Positions 34,269 to 45,472 of a DNA stretch of 64,000 nucleotides are shown one piece after another. Each line of letters starts with the position of its first letter. The first letter of the stretch is position 1. Origin of the DNA: Puccinia triticina (Eukaryota; Basidiomycota; Pucciniomycetes; Pucciniales; Pucciniaceae); NCBI RefSeq assembly GCF_026914185.1, contig NC_070558.1, forward strand, positions 3,534,001-3,598,000, in the 5' to 3' direction. A model generated the notes under the pieces. It made no database searches. It was not told the DNA's origin and saw only the letters and a program-made list of their open reading frames with translations. The translations under genes and the position numbers were made by a program.

Positions 34269-35624
34269 ATAATTTCAAAATCCTCCGGAGGTTTTGGCTG
34301 TAAAACTTGCAGAACCATCTTGTGGAGATCTTCAATTACATCCGCGTGAGCTTTTCGAAATGTGTAGAAAGCGGACACCCTGGTCATTTTGAATTCGAAT
34401 TTCATTGCGGCATTTTACATACTGTGATTGAAAGCTACAATTTTCTGTGTGCTTCCGAACGAGATCTTGAAATAAAATGTTCATTCCTTCCTGGGATTCA
34501 CTGAGGAAAAATGCTTGAAGCCTTTCGTAACAAGGTCTCTAGCATGGTTCCTCCGGTGCACTGCGAAAAAAAAGAGAACTTTGGTCCAAGGGATTTTTTG
34601 ATAGCGAGTGAAACCCAACCCAGTGACCCATCCCATCGCTCACGCTCATCGAAATCCTCCCTTATGAAGTCCTGTGTCTATCCATTTGGAAACTGATATA
34701 GCGTACTAGCTTTCTAGGACCACTTACATAATGCATTTGAGAGCTTTTTTTAGGCTACCAAATCATTACGCATCCGGTCATCTGTACAAATGGCTGTACA
34801 GGATGCAAAATGGCTTCCGGGGCCCAACCGGAGCCGCTTTGACCTGCTCGCTCTCAAGCTGGCGAGAACGGGGCACTTCAACCATCATGATGGCACTGGA
34901 TCCTAGAAAGCGAGAAGATTTCCATGATCTAACTCTCAACCTCTGAAACTCAAATTTGTAGGAGGTGCAATTTTACTCCCCAATATGACTGTAGCCACAC
35001 CGGGTTCAACACAGGACTGAGGATGGGGAGGCGTACAAAAATGGTGTTGGGAAGTGCTGTATTTCTTCTGCAGTCAATGAACTTTCTATTCGAGAGAACA
35101 CCAATCTTACTGCTTGCCCCTTAGCAACCATTGAAAACAACTTCAGATCGACTATTGTATCTACCATCGAATACTTGCAGACTTTTTCCTTATCGCTAAA
35201 CGGCTACTCAACAGCTTGAATATGTGGATACAACGGATTGAAGGGAGGAAAACAAAATAGGTTGGGACTAATGAAAGAAATGAGTAGGGTGAGTGAGAAA
35301 AGAACAAGACTGTTTGATGAAAAGAGGATAGTGCGGATGACAAGAGAAGAGTGAGAGGATTCAACAAAAACAGAAGGGCATTGTGATTGCCAAAAGTCTA
35401 GAAGTCGACGGAAAGGGCCGTCCAAAGCCAAGGAGGGTGGCTGAACTCTGAAATGATCGGAGATTTGTCCTGAGAAATAAAAGCTAATCAGGACTTCATT
35501 CAGACTAGCCTGTTCAATGAAACGTAAGACTTACAGGTTCGCTTGGACACCTTTTGTGGGGTGCTGCTTGACCATTTTTTTGCCCCTGAGTCGGTTTTGG
35601 ACGGTTTGGGTGGTTTCTGGGAAG
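34269..35624. other. unidentified; short coding-like pieces
   Basis: Pieces at 34310-34500, 34640-34696 (LIEILPYEVLCLSIW, F-box-like) and 34750-34900 (AKWLPGPNRSRFDLLAL in one frame) read like protein but sit in different frames and no gene could be assembled. 35100-35500 is non-coding. Confidence 0.3.
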
Positions 35625-36801
35625 CTACAAGTGCTTGAGGTACCGTTGCTCAGGACCCCTCGGATAGAAAACTGGGCTCAATTGTTTGATCCATTGTTTT
35701 GTACTTTCCAAGTCTACATTAGGTTCATTGTAAAGTTTCAGCAAGTCATTTGGTACCGCCTTAATCAACTGCTTTAGCGCGAAGCGCATCTCAGACGTAA
35801 GACAAGCAATATCATTCAGACCAAGAAACTGGTACGAAACTCTTCCGATGTCATCGGAGTCTGACGGCGTTTTCCATTCTGAAGCCTTATGAGAGGAGGT
35901 TCTCAAGTCGAATAACAGGACAAGATAAGGGTTGTTGATGCCTCGAATCTTGGCATGACTTTTTGACCATTGATGACTTTCATCCCAGGCAGTGGGTCCT
36001 GCCACATTTTTTGTTTGAATACCGCAAAACGTGATGTTTTCGAGGTCTAGTTTTGGAGATTGGGATTTGGGGGCGAGATAAATCGGGAAAAGCTCGTCCA
36101 ACCCAGGTTGACCAGGCATGCATTGGACCGCAACACCTCGGTACAAAAACTCCAAGAAGTCACTGGCGCTGGGCGTGTATGAAATCCGGGTAAAGTGGTT
36201 GAAAAATACCCGTCCTTCTTTTAAGAGTCTTTCTTTGTCGCCTTTCGCGATACAGCCAAAATCCACGGTATATGGGTCTTTGCCGGTCAAGGTTTCGAGG
36301 AAATCTGCCAATCGCACTGAATATCCATCGGGGATCGAATCGGTTCTGTTACAAGGAATTGCCTTGGTTTTCTGCATAGCGCGTATCAATATCAATCTGG
36401 TCGCCGTTTCTCCGACGTCTCCGATTTGAACGTGTCCTTTGTTTACTGCAGCAGCAAGAAGATTGATGCACTTGATCCAATGCGTCTCGTCGGATGCGAG
36501 AATTCTGTTAGCCGCTAATGCGTATACGAATTGCGGGGGATAGTCGCTGACAACCATTTCTCGATCTGAGTCGATAAACATACAATGCGCCGCGTGACTC
36601 GCAACGAGTTCCGAGTTTATGGGCGAATACGAGGACACCCGGGTCTGTATCACAGAGCCCAATATGGCGAAGTACTGCGAGGGAGACAATTCCATTGCTT
36701 CGGTAGAAACCGCTCCAGAACTACACACTAATTTTGCCTCTGCAATACTCGAGATGTATTCGACGACAGTACCTGGCTGATCTTTCATTACACCTTCCAT
36801 G
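35625..36801 (-). pseudogene. 3' part of interrupted Crinkler-like NTPase gene (nuclease-like region)
   Basis: About 390 residues to the stop codon at 35625. The segment with GLDELFPIYL and, about 20 residues later, FCGIQTKN has the Asp...(Gln/Glu)-x-Lys pattern of PD-(D/E)xK nucleases; this fits the C-terminal module that follows the NTPase in Crinkler-type (CR) effectors. It is separated from its 5' part by the 1,944-bp element at 36802-38745. The TSD copy ATG/CAT marks the break, and the frames on the two sides agree if the element is disregarded. The family belongs to transposon-derived eukaryotic effectors; the role in this fungus is unknown. Confidence 0.7.
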
Positions 36802-37114
36802 CACCAGGAAAAATCAGTAGTCACTAGATGACAACTGACATGACACCTGCTCCAGCTGGCTATCCAGCCTCTAGTGCAATTTTCACGAGCTGATCCTCAG
36901 CTTCGTCCCAGGCACAGCTGCCTCCAGTCTTGGCACAGGACAAGCCACTGCTCAGCCTTTGCCTGAGCAAGAACAGGCATTGATAAATGCACACCTGTCC
37001 TCCGGGGGCACGCCCACGACCACGCCCTTTGAACAGGGCGTGTGGGACCGCGCACCCTTTATCAAGGGCGTGCACGCCCCCACATAGGCGTGCACAAGCG
37101 TGCACCGTGCCTGC

Positions 37115-38215
37115 TCGCCGAGAGCCCCTCGGTGGGCAGGCGCAAGTACATATACCTGCTCGCCGAGAGCCCCTCGGCGGGTATGGTGTATGTATCCCTG
37201 CTCACCGACAAGGACAACTCTCGGCGAGCAGGTATACAAACACCTGCCCGCCGAGCCTGCTCACCGAGAGCCCCTCGGCGGGCAGGTGCATCTATACCTG
37301 CTCGCCGAGAGAAATCCTCGGCGAGCAGGCATACAGATCCCACCTCCTCTCGGCGAGCAGGTATACATACACCTGCCCACCAAGCCTGCTCACCGAGAGC
37401 CCCTCGGCGGGCAGGTGCATTTATACCTGCTCGCCGAGATAAATCCTCGGCAAGCAGGCATACATATCCCACCTCGCCAAGAGCCTCTCGGCGAGCAGGT
37501 ATAGTTGAACCTGCCCGCCGAGGGGCTCTTGGCGAGAAGGTATACTTGAACCTGCCCGCCGAGGGGCTCTTGGCGAGCAGGCTCGGCGGGCAGGTGTTTG
37601 TATACCTGCTCGCCGAGAGTTATCCTTCTCGGCAAGCAGGAAAGGCTCTCGGCGAGCGGGGATATGTATGCCTGCTCGCCGAGGATTTCTCTCGGCGAGC
37701 AGGTATACATGCACCTGCCCGCCGAGCCTGCTCACCAAGAGCCTCTCCGCGGGCAGGTGCAAGTATACCTGCTCGCCGAGAGGCTCTTGGCGAGGTGGGA
37801 TATGTATGCCTGCTCGCCGAGGATTTCTCTCGGCGAGCAGGTATAAATGCACCTGCCCGCCGAGGGGCTCTCGGTGAGCAGGCTCGGTGGGCAGGTGTAT
37901 GTATACCTGCTCGCCGAGAGGCTCTCGGCGAGGTGGGATCTGTATGCCTGCTCGCCGAGGATTTCTCTGCGCGAGCAGGTATACATGCACCTGCCCGCCG
38001 AGGGGCTCTCGGTGAGCAGGCTCGGCGGGTAGGTGTTTGTATACCTGCTCGCCGAGAGTTATCCTTCTCGGCGAGCAGGCAAGGCTCTCGGCGAGCAGGT
38101 GCATGTATACCTGCTCTCCGAGAGGCTCTCGGCGAGGTGGTATCTGTAACTGCCCGCCGAGGGGCTCTCGGCGAGCAGGTATACTTGCATCTGCCCGCCG
38201 AGGAGCTCCCGACGA
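37115..38215. repeat. palindromic minisatellite H
   Basis: Units alternate between CTCGCCGAGAG and CTCTCGGCGAG arms with AGGTATAC or GGCAGGTG spacers; GCCTGCTCGCCGAGGATTTC and its complement also alternate. Frames stay open for up to 397 codons on both strands because stop codons are absent from the unit, so these are not called as genes. Confidence 0.9.
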
Positions 38216-38464
38216 GCCATGGTGCACGCCTGTGAACGCCCATGTGGGGGCGTGCACGCCCTCGCACGCCCATACAGGGGTGTGCATGCCCTTTCGCCCT
38301 TTATCAAGGGTGTGCGGTCCCACACGCCCTTTTCAAAGGGCGTGGGCGAGGGCTTGCCTCCGGGGGACGGGTGTGTGTTCATCAACACCCGTTCTTGCTC
38401 AGGCAAAGGCTGAGCAGTGGCTTGTCCTGTGCCAAGACTGAGGGGCAGCTGGGCCTGGGCCAAG

Positions 38465-38592
38465 GCTGAGCAGCAGCTTTGCCTGGGACAAAGCTGAGGA
38501 GCAGCTTTGCCTGGGACAAAGCTGAGGAGCAGCTTTGCCTGGGACAAAGCTGAGGAGCAGCTTTGCCTGGGACAAAGCTGAGGAGCAGCTTG
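38465..38592 (+). repeat. 28-bp tandem repeat, four copies and a part
   Basis: Unit GCTGAGGAGCAGCTTTGCCT plus GGGACAAA at 38465, 38493, 38521 and 38549, then a partial unit. The last three full copies are identical. Confidence 0.93.
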
Positions 38593-38745
38593 TGAAAATT
38601 GCAAGCTAGAGGCTTCAGCTGTGCCAAAATGGGCACTGAGCTGTGTGCCAGCCAGCCCTGAACTAGCAGATGGAGTAGCTTTGGAGCTGAAACCAGAGCT
38701 GTGTTATGTCAGTTGTCATCAACTGACTACTTTTTTTTCCTGGTG

Positions 38746-40454
38746 ATGTAGCCCTTGAAAAACAACCCATAAAATGGGGAGCCATAGCTGAAGAGCCGTT
38801 CCGCCGATAGCAACTCATCCCATGAGCTCGGTGCTTTCGGGACAAAGACATCAATTGATGAGATTTGGTAGATCGGTGGAAATAAATCGACGCCTAAACC
38901 GAGGTACCGTAAGCTGGGGTCTCGGGTTAGCGCCGGATTAAAGTTAGCAACCCGCGAGGTTGTATCGGTGACGAGGCCAAAGAACCCCGTTTTGACAGGT
39001 ATGTGCGATAAAACTCGACGGAATACGCAAAAGTATGGGATTCGGAGTTTTTCGTCGATCTGATTGACTAGGTTGCCGGCCTCGTCTATCGCCAAGAGCA
39101 TCTTGAGCCCTCCGTCTCCTTCGAATCCAACACTTTGACTCATCCTCGTAGCCGCAGCGCCGAGGAATTGTATCGGCTGCATGCCGTTTGCCTCTATGCT
39201 CTTCATTTCTTTTTCGACATTGGCGTTGTATTCAGCCTTCGGAATCTTGTCCAGTTGGAAGCTGTAATCAAACCACGCAGCTAGTCGATCTTTCAAGCTT
39301 CTAGCCCCTATATCTGGCCTTGAAAAGAATTCAGAGGCGGTGTTCAAAATTGCAGCCAACAAGTAAGAATAGTGCGTCTCCAGATCCTGCCCCGCTTTCA
39401 AATCGGGGAAGAAGTGCTTGGCAAGTTCGGACCGAGGAGGCTGGCCAGTGGAGCCGGGAGGTCGGAGACAGATATAGGCCACGCAGACGTGCTTAGCTAG
39501 CTCCTTGAGTAATCGAGTTTTGCCGCTCATGGTGGGGCCGATAATCGAAGTATAAGGTGCCTTGTATTTATCTCTTTTCCATTGCCCTGCAAACCTTTGT
39601 AATTTCTCGAGGGTTGGAGCAACAATCACATCGTGTCTCTGATATTCGGCATCGAAACCTCGCCGGACTATATCGGCAGCCCACTGGATTGAGTCAACCG
39701 GCTTGAGTTCATTTGCTGCGGAAGCGGTGGAACCGTCAAGTGCAGCAAGCATCTGATCTCCTGTCAATGTTGAAGCGTCGACCTCGGGGAATCGGACAAA
39801 GTGAGCCCGCCGGATCAAAGTATTGATTTTGTCTCCATCTGCTTCATCGGTGAGTTCAAGCTCCTCCTTGAGGTAGTCCAGGGATCCTTCTCTGCCCTGA
39901 GTAAAATGCCGCCATTCTTTGCTGACACTTCCTTGCTTTCGAGCGCTCAGGTCCAAGTAGCGAAAAACACTGGCTAGTTGGTTGTTGTGTTCTTGCACCT
40001 TTTCCACTTCAGATTGGTTGGAATTATCAAAGATGCAAGGAGATCAGTTGATGTTCTGTAGCTCGGAATCAACCAAGGAGATTCACTCACATCCAGCAGT
40101 GTCGAGAAGTTTACCAAACAGCTGGGCTGCGTCCTTATGCCCGGCGTGGAGATCCAAAAAGCGATTGCGTTCGGCAAGTTCTGGCGAGTCGGGTGTGGGA
40201 TGAGTAGCTTCAGATTTCTTTCGGAACTGCTCGAAGGTTCGAGATAGAGATGTTGCAGGATTCACTTTGCAAGCAGGGGCACCTAAAAAGCCAAGATGGA
40301 ATGTTGCTGAGGCCATTCGGAGGGGGCACCGACTGAGCTCGGAGTAAGTGCGTATGATGGGGGAGGAAGATCTGCTTTTAGTTGTGCAGACATGTTTAAG
40401 GGTTGCAAGAGTATGTGTGCGTAGAACGCTGAGAGGAAATCCTGCTGATGCCAT
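38746..40454 (-). pseudogene. 5' part of interrupted Crinkler-like P-loop NTPase gene
   Basis: Exon 1 runs from about 40454 (or an internal ATG at 40318) to about 40085, then a short GT-AG intron, and exon 2 from about 40014 to the insertion at 38748. The NTPase has Walker A GPTMSGKT (about 39530), Walker B LLAIDEAG (about 39085) and a tail SWDELLSAERLFSYGSPFYG typical of basidiomycete Crinkler-like proteins. As it stands, translation would run a few codons into the inserted element and stop at 38727. The N-terminal header does not resemble the classical oomycete Crinkler signal. It may be an effector-like gene or derive from a transposon-encoded NTPase. Confidence 0.72.
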
Positions 40455-40737
40455 GGGGAGGGGGCAGAGTGTATCGGAAAGTGGACTGAGCTGGGAGGAA
40501 GAGGGTAAGATGGGAGCGAAAGGGTGACTGGTGTTGTCTTTGGAATGTCGAAAGCTTGGACTTGATTTCGAGCTTGCTGTGCAGAATCATGCATGGGCCG
40601 GTTGTACAGCTACACCACGGACGCACTTCCTTGCGTCTTTTCCGAATGCCGTTCGAAGTGACGGAAAATTATTGAAAAAAATTCGAAGTGGCCCCACTCG
40701 TTGGGATTTCGAATACTCCTTGATTTTTTTCCCAATA
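40455..40737. other. upstream of the NTPase gene; orphan TIR-like end
   Basis: CTACACCACGGACGCA (40611-40626) matches the ends of the element at 47475-48301. No partner end was found nearby. Confidence 0.35.
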
Positions 40738-41158
40738 CAAGGGGAAGCCCCCAAATTTGGGGTTCCAGGGGGTGTTAAAGTCATAGGGGTTTGTAAATGG
40801 AGGACTTCCCGCCAATCTGGAAACCCAGATTTTCCCAGATTTCCCTGCGAAATCTGGGAAGATCAAGCCCAGATTTCCCCGCAAAATCTGGAAAAATCTG
40901 GGTTCCCAGATTGACGGGAAGTCCTCCAATGGAGGACTTCCCGTCAATCTGGGAATCCAGATCTGAGCCGCCAGATTTCAGATTTCGCAGGGAAATCTCG
41001 GTCCCCGAAGCTCCCTGAAGGGATCCAGAGTTCCAGATTCCAGATTCCCCTGCGAAATCTGGAATTCCAGATTTATTCAAAGTTGACGGGAAGTCCTCCA
41101 ATTACAGCAAGGGCATAGCCCCCAAATTTGGGGTTACAGGGGGTGTGAAAGTCACAGG
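40738..41158. repeat. two back-to-back foldback units between direct repeats
   Basis: Two units, 40798-40930 and 40928-41101, each start TGGAGGACTTCCCG and end CGGGAAGTCCTCCA; inner words CCAGATTT and AAATCTGG are also inverted. They sit between direct repeats (about 40738-40790 and 41107-41158) that share GCCCCCAAATTTGGGGTT and CAGGGGGTGT. They look like MITEs of one family joined end to end. Confidence 0.8.
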
Positions 41159-42176
41159 ATGTGAAAGGCCCAAAAGGGAATGGGACAGAGCAAAGGAAAT
41201 GACATAAAATTTTCAAACCTTTGATGATGCAATTTCAGGGTGACTATGCATTCAGTCAAAGGAGAAACCAAATTTCAACTGAAAAATAGGTTGAAAAACA
41301 AAATTTCAAGTGAAAACTGGGTGAAATAAGGGCATTTTATTTGGGGAAAAGACACAAAATTTGTTACTGAAAAAGTAAACATTTGGAAGAATGGTGATGA
41401 GAGATACTCAAAAACTCTGAAAATGTGAGAGAAATTCCTTTTAAACAATTTTTGAAGTTTATTATGAAGGCTGACCACTTTCAGGCTGTGGAATCACAAC
41501 CTTAGTAGTTTGGCTTGACTTGCTTCTTGACAATGCAAAACACAGGTTCATGAAGTACAATACCAAAATTACCAATTTTTTGACCTTGAGATTTATTGAT
41601 TGACAGGAAATTTCTTGTGTATGAGCTTGAAAGGCAGTCCAGACAGCTCCAGACTTATCTGGGTCAGATTGAAAGGAATGTGACTCTGAGGGATGGGCAC
41701 AGAATCATTAACTCTGTTACCTGATACAACTCTTGTGTAAATCACATTTGGGCCCAACCTGGTTCCATTACAAAGTCCCATTGTCCAATCAAGGTTCCTG
41801 AGCATTATTATTAAACAATTTGGTCACCTGTTGGGAGTTTGTAAACTCTTTGATCCACATTTGTAGCATTATCAGTAAGCCTGATTGAGTGATTTGGATT
41901 TATTTCAGATGGAACAAATTCAAACTGTTGCAGGAGAGGATATTAGTGGTGAAGGATTGTTTAGATTCTTTGCAAAAGTCCTGGAAGTAGATCTTGACCA
42001 TGAACTCTGTGGTTTTCAAACTCATTTTCTGTGTCATATATGTCCAGCTGTAAGAATTTGGGGAATTCCTGTGAAAGTGGAAGCAAACTTCCAATGTTAT
42101 GGTGAATTGTACCCTTCACCTTGAATGTATGGATACTGTCAGACACTGAGACACTAAGTCCATGTGTCTACACTGC
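41159..42176. other. A/T-rich non-coding region
   Basis: No gene or repeat recognised. Confidence 0.5.
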
Positions 42177-42179
42177 TTA

Positions 42180-43010
42180 CACTGCGGGCATCTCGCTGTC
42201 GCTGCGGGCCGCAGCGACATCATGACGCTGCATATCAGAATGCAGCGTCAGCTGCAGCGACATCTGGCCGGCTGATCGATTTGCCTTTGGACAGCCGGCC
42301 ACCAATACATAACAACCTCTCAATGACCGGTCCTTGTGCCGGCCATCAAGAGGATTATAACACACTCCTCTCACTCCTCTCGGTGACCAGCTCATGGACC
42401 GGTCATTGGGAGGAGTCCACACTCCTCTTGATGCCAGCACACACTGGCGTCAAGAGGAGTACAGACACCTCTTGATGGCCGGCACAACAACCGGTCACCA
42501 AGAGGAGTACGCACTCCTCTCAATGGCTGGCCCAAGGCCCGGTCATTGGGAGGAGTACATACACACTTCCCTTGATGAACGGCACAGACCGGGCATTGAG
42601 GTGCATGTACTCCTCTCGACGCCGGCCTGTGTTGGCATTGAGAGGAGTATGGATTCCTCCTCCCGATGACCGGTCCTTGTGCTGGTCATCAAGAGGAGTG
42701 TGGACTCCTCCTCCCAATGACCAGTCGTTATGCTGGTCATCGAGAGGAGTGTGGACAACTCTCAATGGCCGGCACAAGGACTCCTCCTGATGGCCGGTCC
42801 TTGGGCCAGCCATCGAGAGGAGTGCGTACTCCTCTCGGTGACCAGTCGTTGTGCCGGCCATTGAGAGGTGCGTTGTGTGTACATACCCCGGTGGCCGGCT
42901 GTCCATCAGACAGCCAAGTGTCGCTGCATTACTTGTTGCGCGGGGTTCGAATCCCCACTGAATCGTCAGATGTCGCTGCGGTCCGCAGCGACATCGAGAT
43001 GCCCGCAGTG
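42180..43010. mobile_element. 831-bp CACTA-like element with palindromic array
   Basis: Ends CACTGCGGGCATCTCG and CGAGATGCCCGCAGTG; inversion continues about 45 bp with TGTCGCTGCGG and CCGCAGCGACATC. It is flanked by TTA (42177-42179 and 43011-43013). CACTG ends and a 3-bp duplication fit CACTA elements. The interior is array G plus a B-box-like GGGGTTCGAATCCCC (42942-42956). No transposase. Confidence 0.92.
42310..42880. repeat. palindromic minisatellite G
   Basis: Units combine CTCCTCTCGATG-type and GACCGGTCATTGAGAGGAG-type arms with CACAACAA or CTTGTGC loops. It is related in sequence to array F although F is not in a recognisable element. Confidence 0.88.
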
Positions 43011-43022
43011 TTAGTACATGTC

Positions 43023-43103
43023 TTATAGCCTAATGGTTAAAGACTGCTTTACTGATTGACTCATGTACATAAAGTCAAGAGTTCAATTCCCTGTCTTTAC
43101 ATT
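43023..43103 (+). other. tRNA-like promoter pair (A and B box), possible SINE head
   Basis: TAGCCTAATGG (A box) is followed about 45 nt later by GAGTTCAATTCC (B box), the spacing of an RNA polymerase III promoter. A proper cloverleaf with paired acceptor and T stems could not be drawn, so this is a tRNA-derived sequence rather than a tRNA gene. It begins 10 bp after the CACTA-like element. Confidence 0.4.
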
Positions 43104-44368
43104 AATTATGTACCTTTTATTTCAATGTACTATTATTATGTATTTATTACATATTTCACACTCTTTTGAGTATGTAATTAAACTTATTTCACATTGATTA
43201 CATATGTGTTTATACAGAGAGAGATAATCTTATCTCTCTATGTATTTGTCCTGTTTAAGCCTAATGTATGTACAAATAGGGTGATTCCATACACATTTAT
43301 GTAAATCCCCTCTGAATTCTGTGATCACTCCTCTCCTTGGAGTTAAGGATCCCTCAGGTCCTTGACTCAAAGGAGGGAGCTGATCCCTGTAATATAAAAG
43401 GGGAGGTCTCTCACCTGTAGAGATTCCTCCCCCAAGATTATTACCATACAAACCCGCCAACCTTACTACAAATCAATAGTGAGTGGGGTTTACAATAATC
43501 AACTAACTCTCTCTTTCCCTTACAGCCTTTTTTTGACCTCAACTCGTGTATTTTCTAGTTACAGGTGATTGTTATCACACCTGTAACTTAGAAAATAACC
43601 TCTCATTGTTCGAAGCTACGGCGCCTGGCTTGAGTTATTGCCGCATCCCCTTACGTTTGTAAGGGAGCTAGCCCCTCCGCTGTTCAGCGTCGAGGTGTGG
43701 TTTATTCCCACTGGCTGTAATAGCTATAGTGCGGCCCTGATTTTGCTAGCCGCTGCCCAAGCCGCTACCGCGCGTAGTCCAAAAACCCATCAGCCCCTCG
43801 TCACATAAGAGACAGGAGCTGACAGATACCTTCACCTTGATAGTTGAGTGCATCTCTGGTTGAGGCATTGACTCCAAGAGATGTAAATGTGAAGTTGCTA
43901 TTTATCAAGTGGATGGATAGAATGAGTTGATTTCCCTCAGGTATATTGGGTTGATATGTAATTTTGAAGATCTGAAGCAATTCAGGGGGTGGAGGTGGTT
44001 TTTATAAAGTGATCCTGCCTTGGTGGCAGCAAAGTTAGGTTGCTTATCCTGTGAAGATTATGGCTTGACACTTCACACAACATCTCACTGCCCTCAAAGT
44101 TTCTGGCCTGAACCCAGGAGGCTCAGTCCAACACCATGCATTTGGTCTGTTTACATGATTCTTGGAATATTTCCAAAGGAATGGTTGACTGTGAAATCAT
44201 GTTCAACCAAATTTCCAGCAGGAGGATCATTTGAAAATCCTGCTCTTGAGATAAACTTGAATCAATTTGTTCCTGAATAAGGCCCAAATCAATTTCAGGC
44301 GGGTCATTCCAGTTTGCGGGTATTTGCACAGGGGATAGATTTGAAGAATATTCATAAGTTTGAAATGG
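43104..44368. other. non-coding, LTR-like promoter
   Basis: TATAAAAGGGGAGG at 43393 followed by a G/C-rich segment to 43810 resembles a retroelement LTR or leader; TTACAGGTG-ATTGTTAT-CACACCTGTAA forms a hairpin at 43558-43588. No ends could be fixed. 43830-44368 shows nothing. Confidence 0.35.
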
Positions 44369-44371
44369 ACT

Positions 44372-45469
44372 CACCAGGGGAGATATGTTCCCACTCCCCA
44401 GGGAGTGCCTTACCGTAACTTTTTTCCATAACTGTGCTGGAGGCCTTTGGTAAAGCAATATTGAATAGGTATGAACAAGACTGGAAGTCAGCGTGGAAAT
44501 CAGTTGGAAATCATCCTGAAATAAACCATAACTTGCCAAAAACTCATCCAGAACTCATCTATAATTCATCCAGAACTCATCCAGAATATAGTCCTTTCTT
44601 GGCTCCATGACCAGTGTGTCCTTTCCATGGAGATGTGAAAGGCCCAGCCTGTGATTTTTTCCCCCTCATGTACTCGCGTACATCAGGGGGACGATTGGTG
44701 TCTCAAAACAAATTTTTTACTTTTCATGTGGCTGTGAAAGGCCCATCCTGTGATATTTCCACCTCAATGTACGCGCGTACATCAGGGTGACTATTAGCGA
44801 AGTGCAAAAAGGTTAACTTGCATGTGCACATGTGAATTTTGAAAAGCAAAAAAATACAAAATTCACTAGATCATTTTTGTGAGGAGGACAGGATATATGG
44901 CTAAAGTGAATTGGCACCACAATCCAACCTTGACTTAACTCAGACTTTCACCCTATTAAAACAGTTTTTTGTCATTTTTATCAGCCAAATTCAAATTAAT
45001 TCCCGCATTTCCAAGAAAATGGGTTTCAATTTCAATGACAGCAACATTACCACATTCCAAAAATCTAAACCCAATAATACCAAGTCAACTTTTAGTTTAA
45101 TTTTGTACATCAGGGCATATAATGTGAATTACAAGAGACCCATTTTTTTGGAGGAATTACTTTTGAGAATGGGAATTTTGCTTTGCTATCCTTAAAAAGC
45201 AATAAACAGGAGCAATTCATGAGTTGGACTTTGGTGAAATATCATTTCATCATATTTATTCCTACAGTTGTACATAGAAAACAAAAGAATTCTACACAAC
45301 ATTGTGTTGACTTCCAAATCAATTGTGACTGACTTTTCACTAACTTCTCCATCCAATTTACTATTTTGGGGATGAGTTACTAATCCACATCAGGCTCACA
45401 TCCGACCAAAACTCACATAAAATTCAGCTCTGGCACTCCCTGGGGAGTGGGAACATATCTCCCCTGGTG
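44372..45469. mobile_element. 1,098-bp CAC-ended transposon, near-perfect 38-bp inverted ends
   Basis: Left end CACCAGGGGAGATATGTTCC then CACTCCCCAGGGAGTGCC; the right end is its complement without visible mismatch over 38 bp. It is flanked by ACT (44369-44371 and 45470-45472). The end itself contains a nested hairpin CACTCCC-CAG-GGAGTG. It shares CACCAGG with the element at 36802-38745. The interior is A/T-rich, non-coding, with a direct duplication of about 70 bp (44632 and 44728) holding GTACGCGCGTAC-type palindromes. Confidence 0.9.
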
Positions 45470-45472
45470 ACT

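Larger units (their letters stand above)
36802..38745. mobile_element. 1,944-bp CAC-ended foldback transposon with palindromic array
   Basis: Ends CACCAGGAAAAA (36802) and TTTTTCCTGGTG (38745), followed inward by GTAGTCA and GATGACAACTGACAT on both sides. It is flanked by ATG (36799-36801 and 38746-38748). The inversion extends about 300 bp: 36880-37110 is the complement of about 38220-38450. The centre is array H. There is no transposase. CAC ends and a 3-bp duplication point to the CACTA superfamily. It splits the NTPase gene. Confidence 0.9.

Noticed and set aside
34640..34696. F-box gene
   Set aside because: A single LPYEVL-like stretch preceded by a stop is too little.
37042..38323. Frames of 300-400 codons on both strands of array H
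   Set aside because: They follow from a repeat unit that lacks stop codons; both strands and several frames are open, and the peptides are repetitive and Arg/Ala/Pro-rich.
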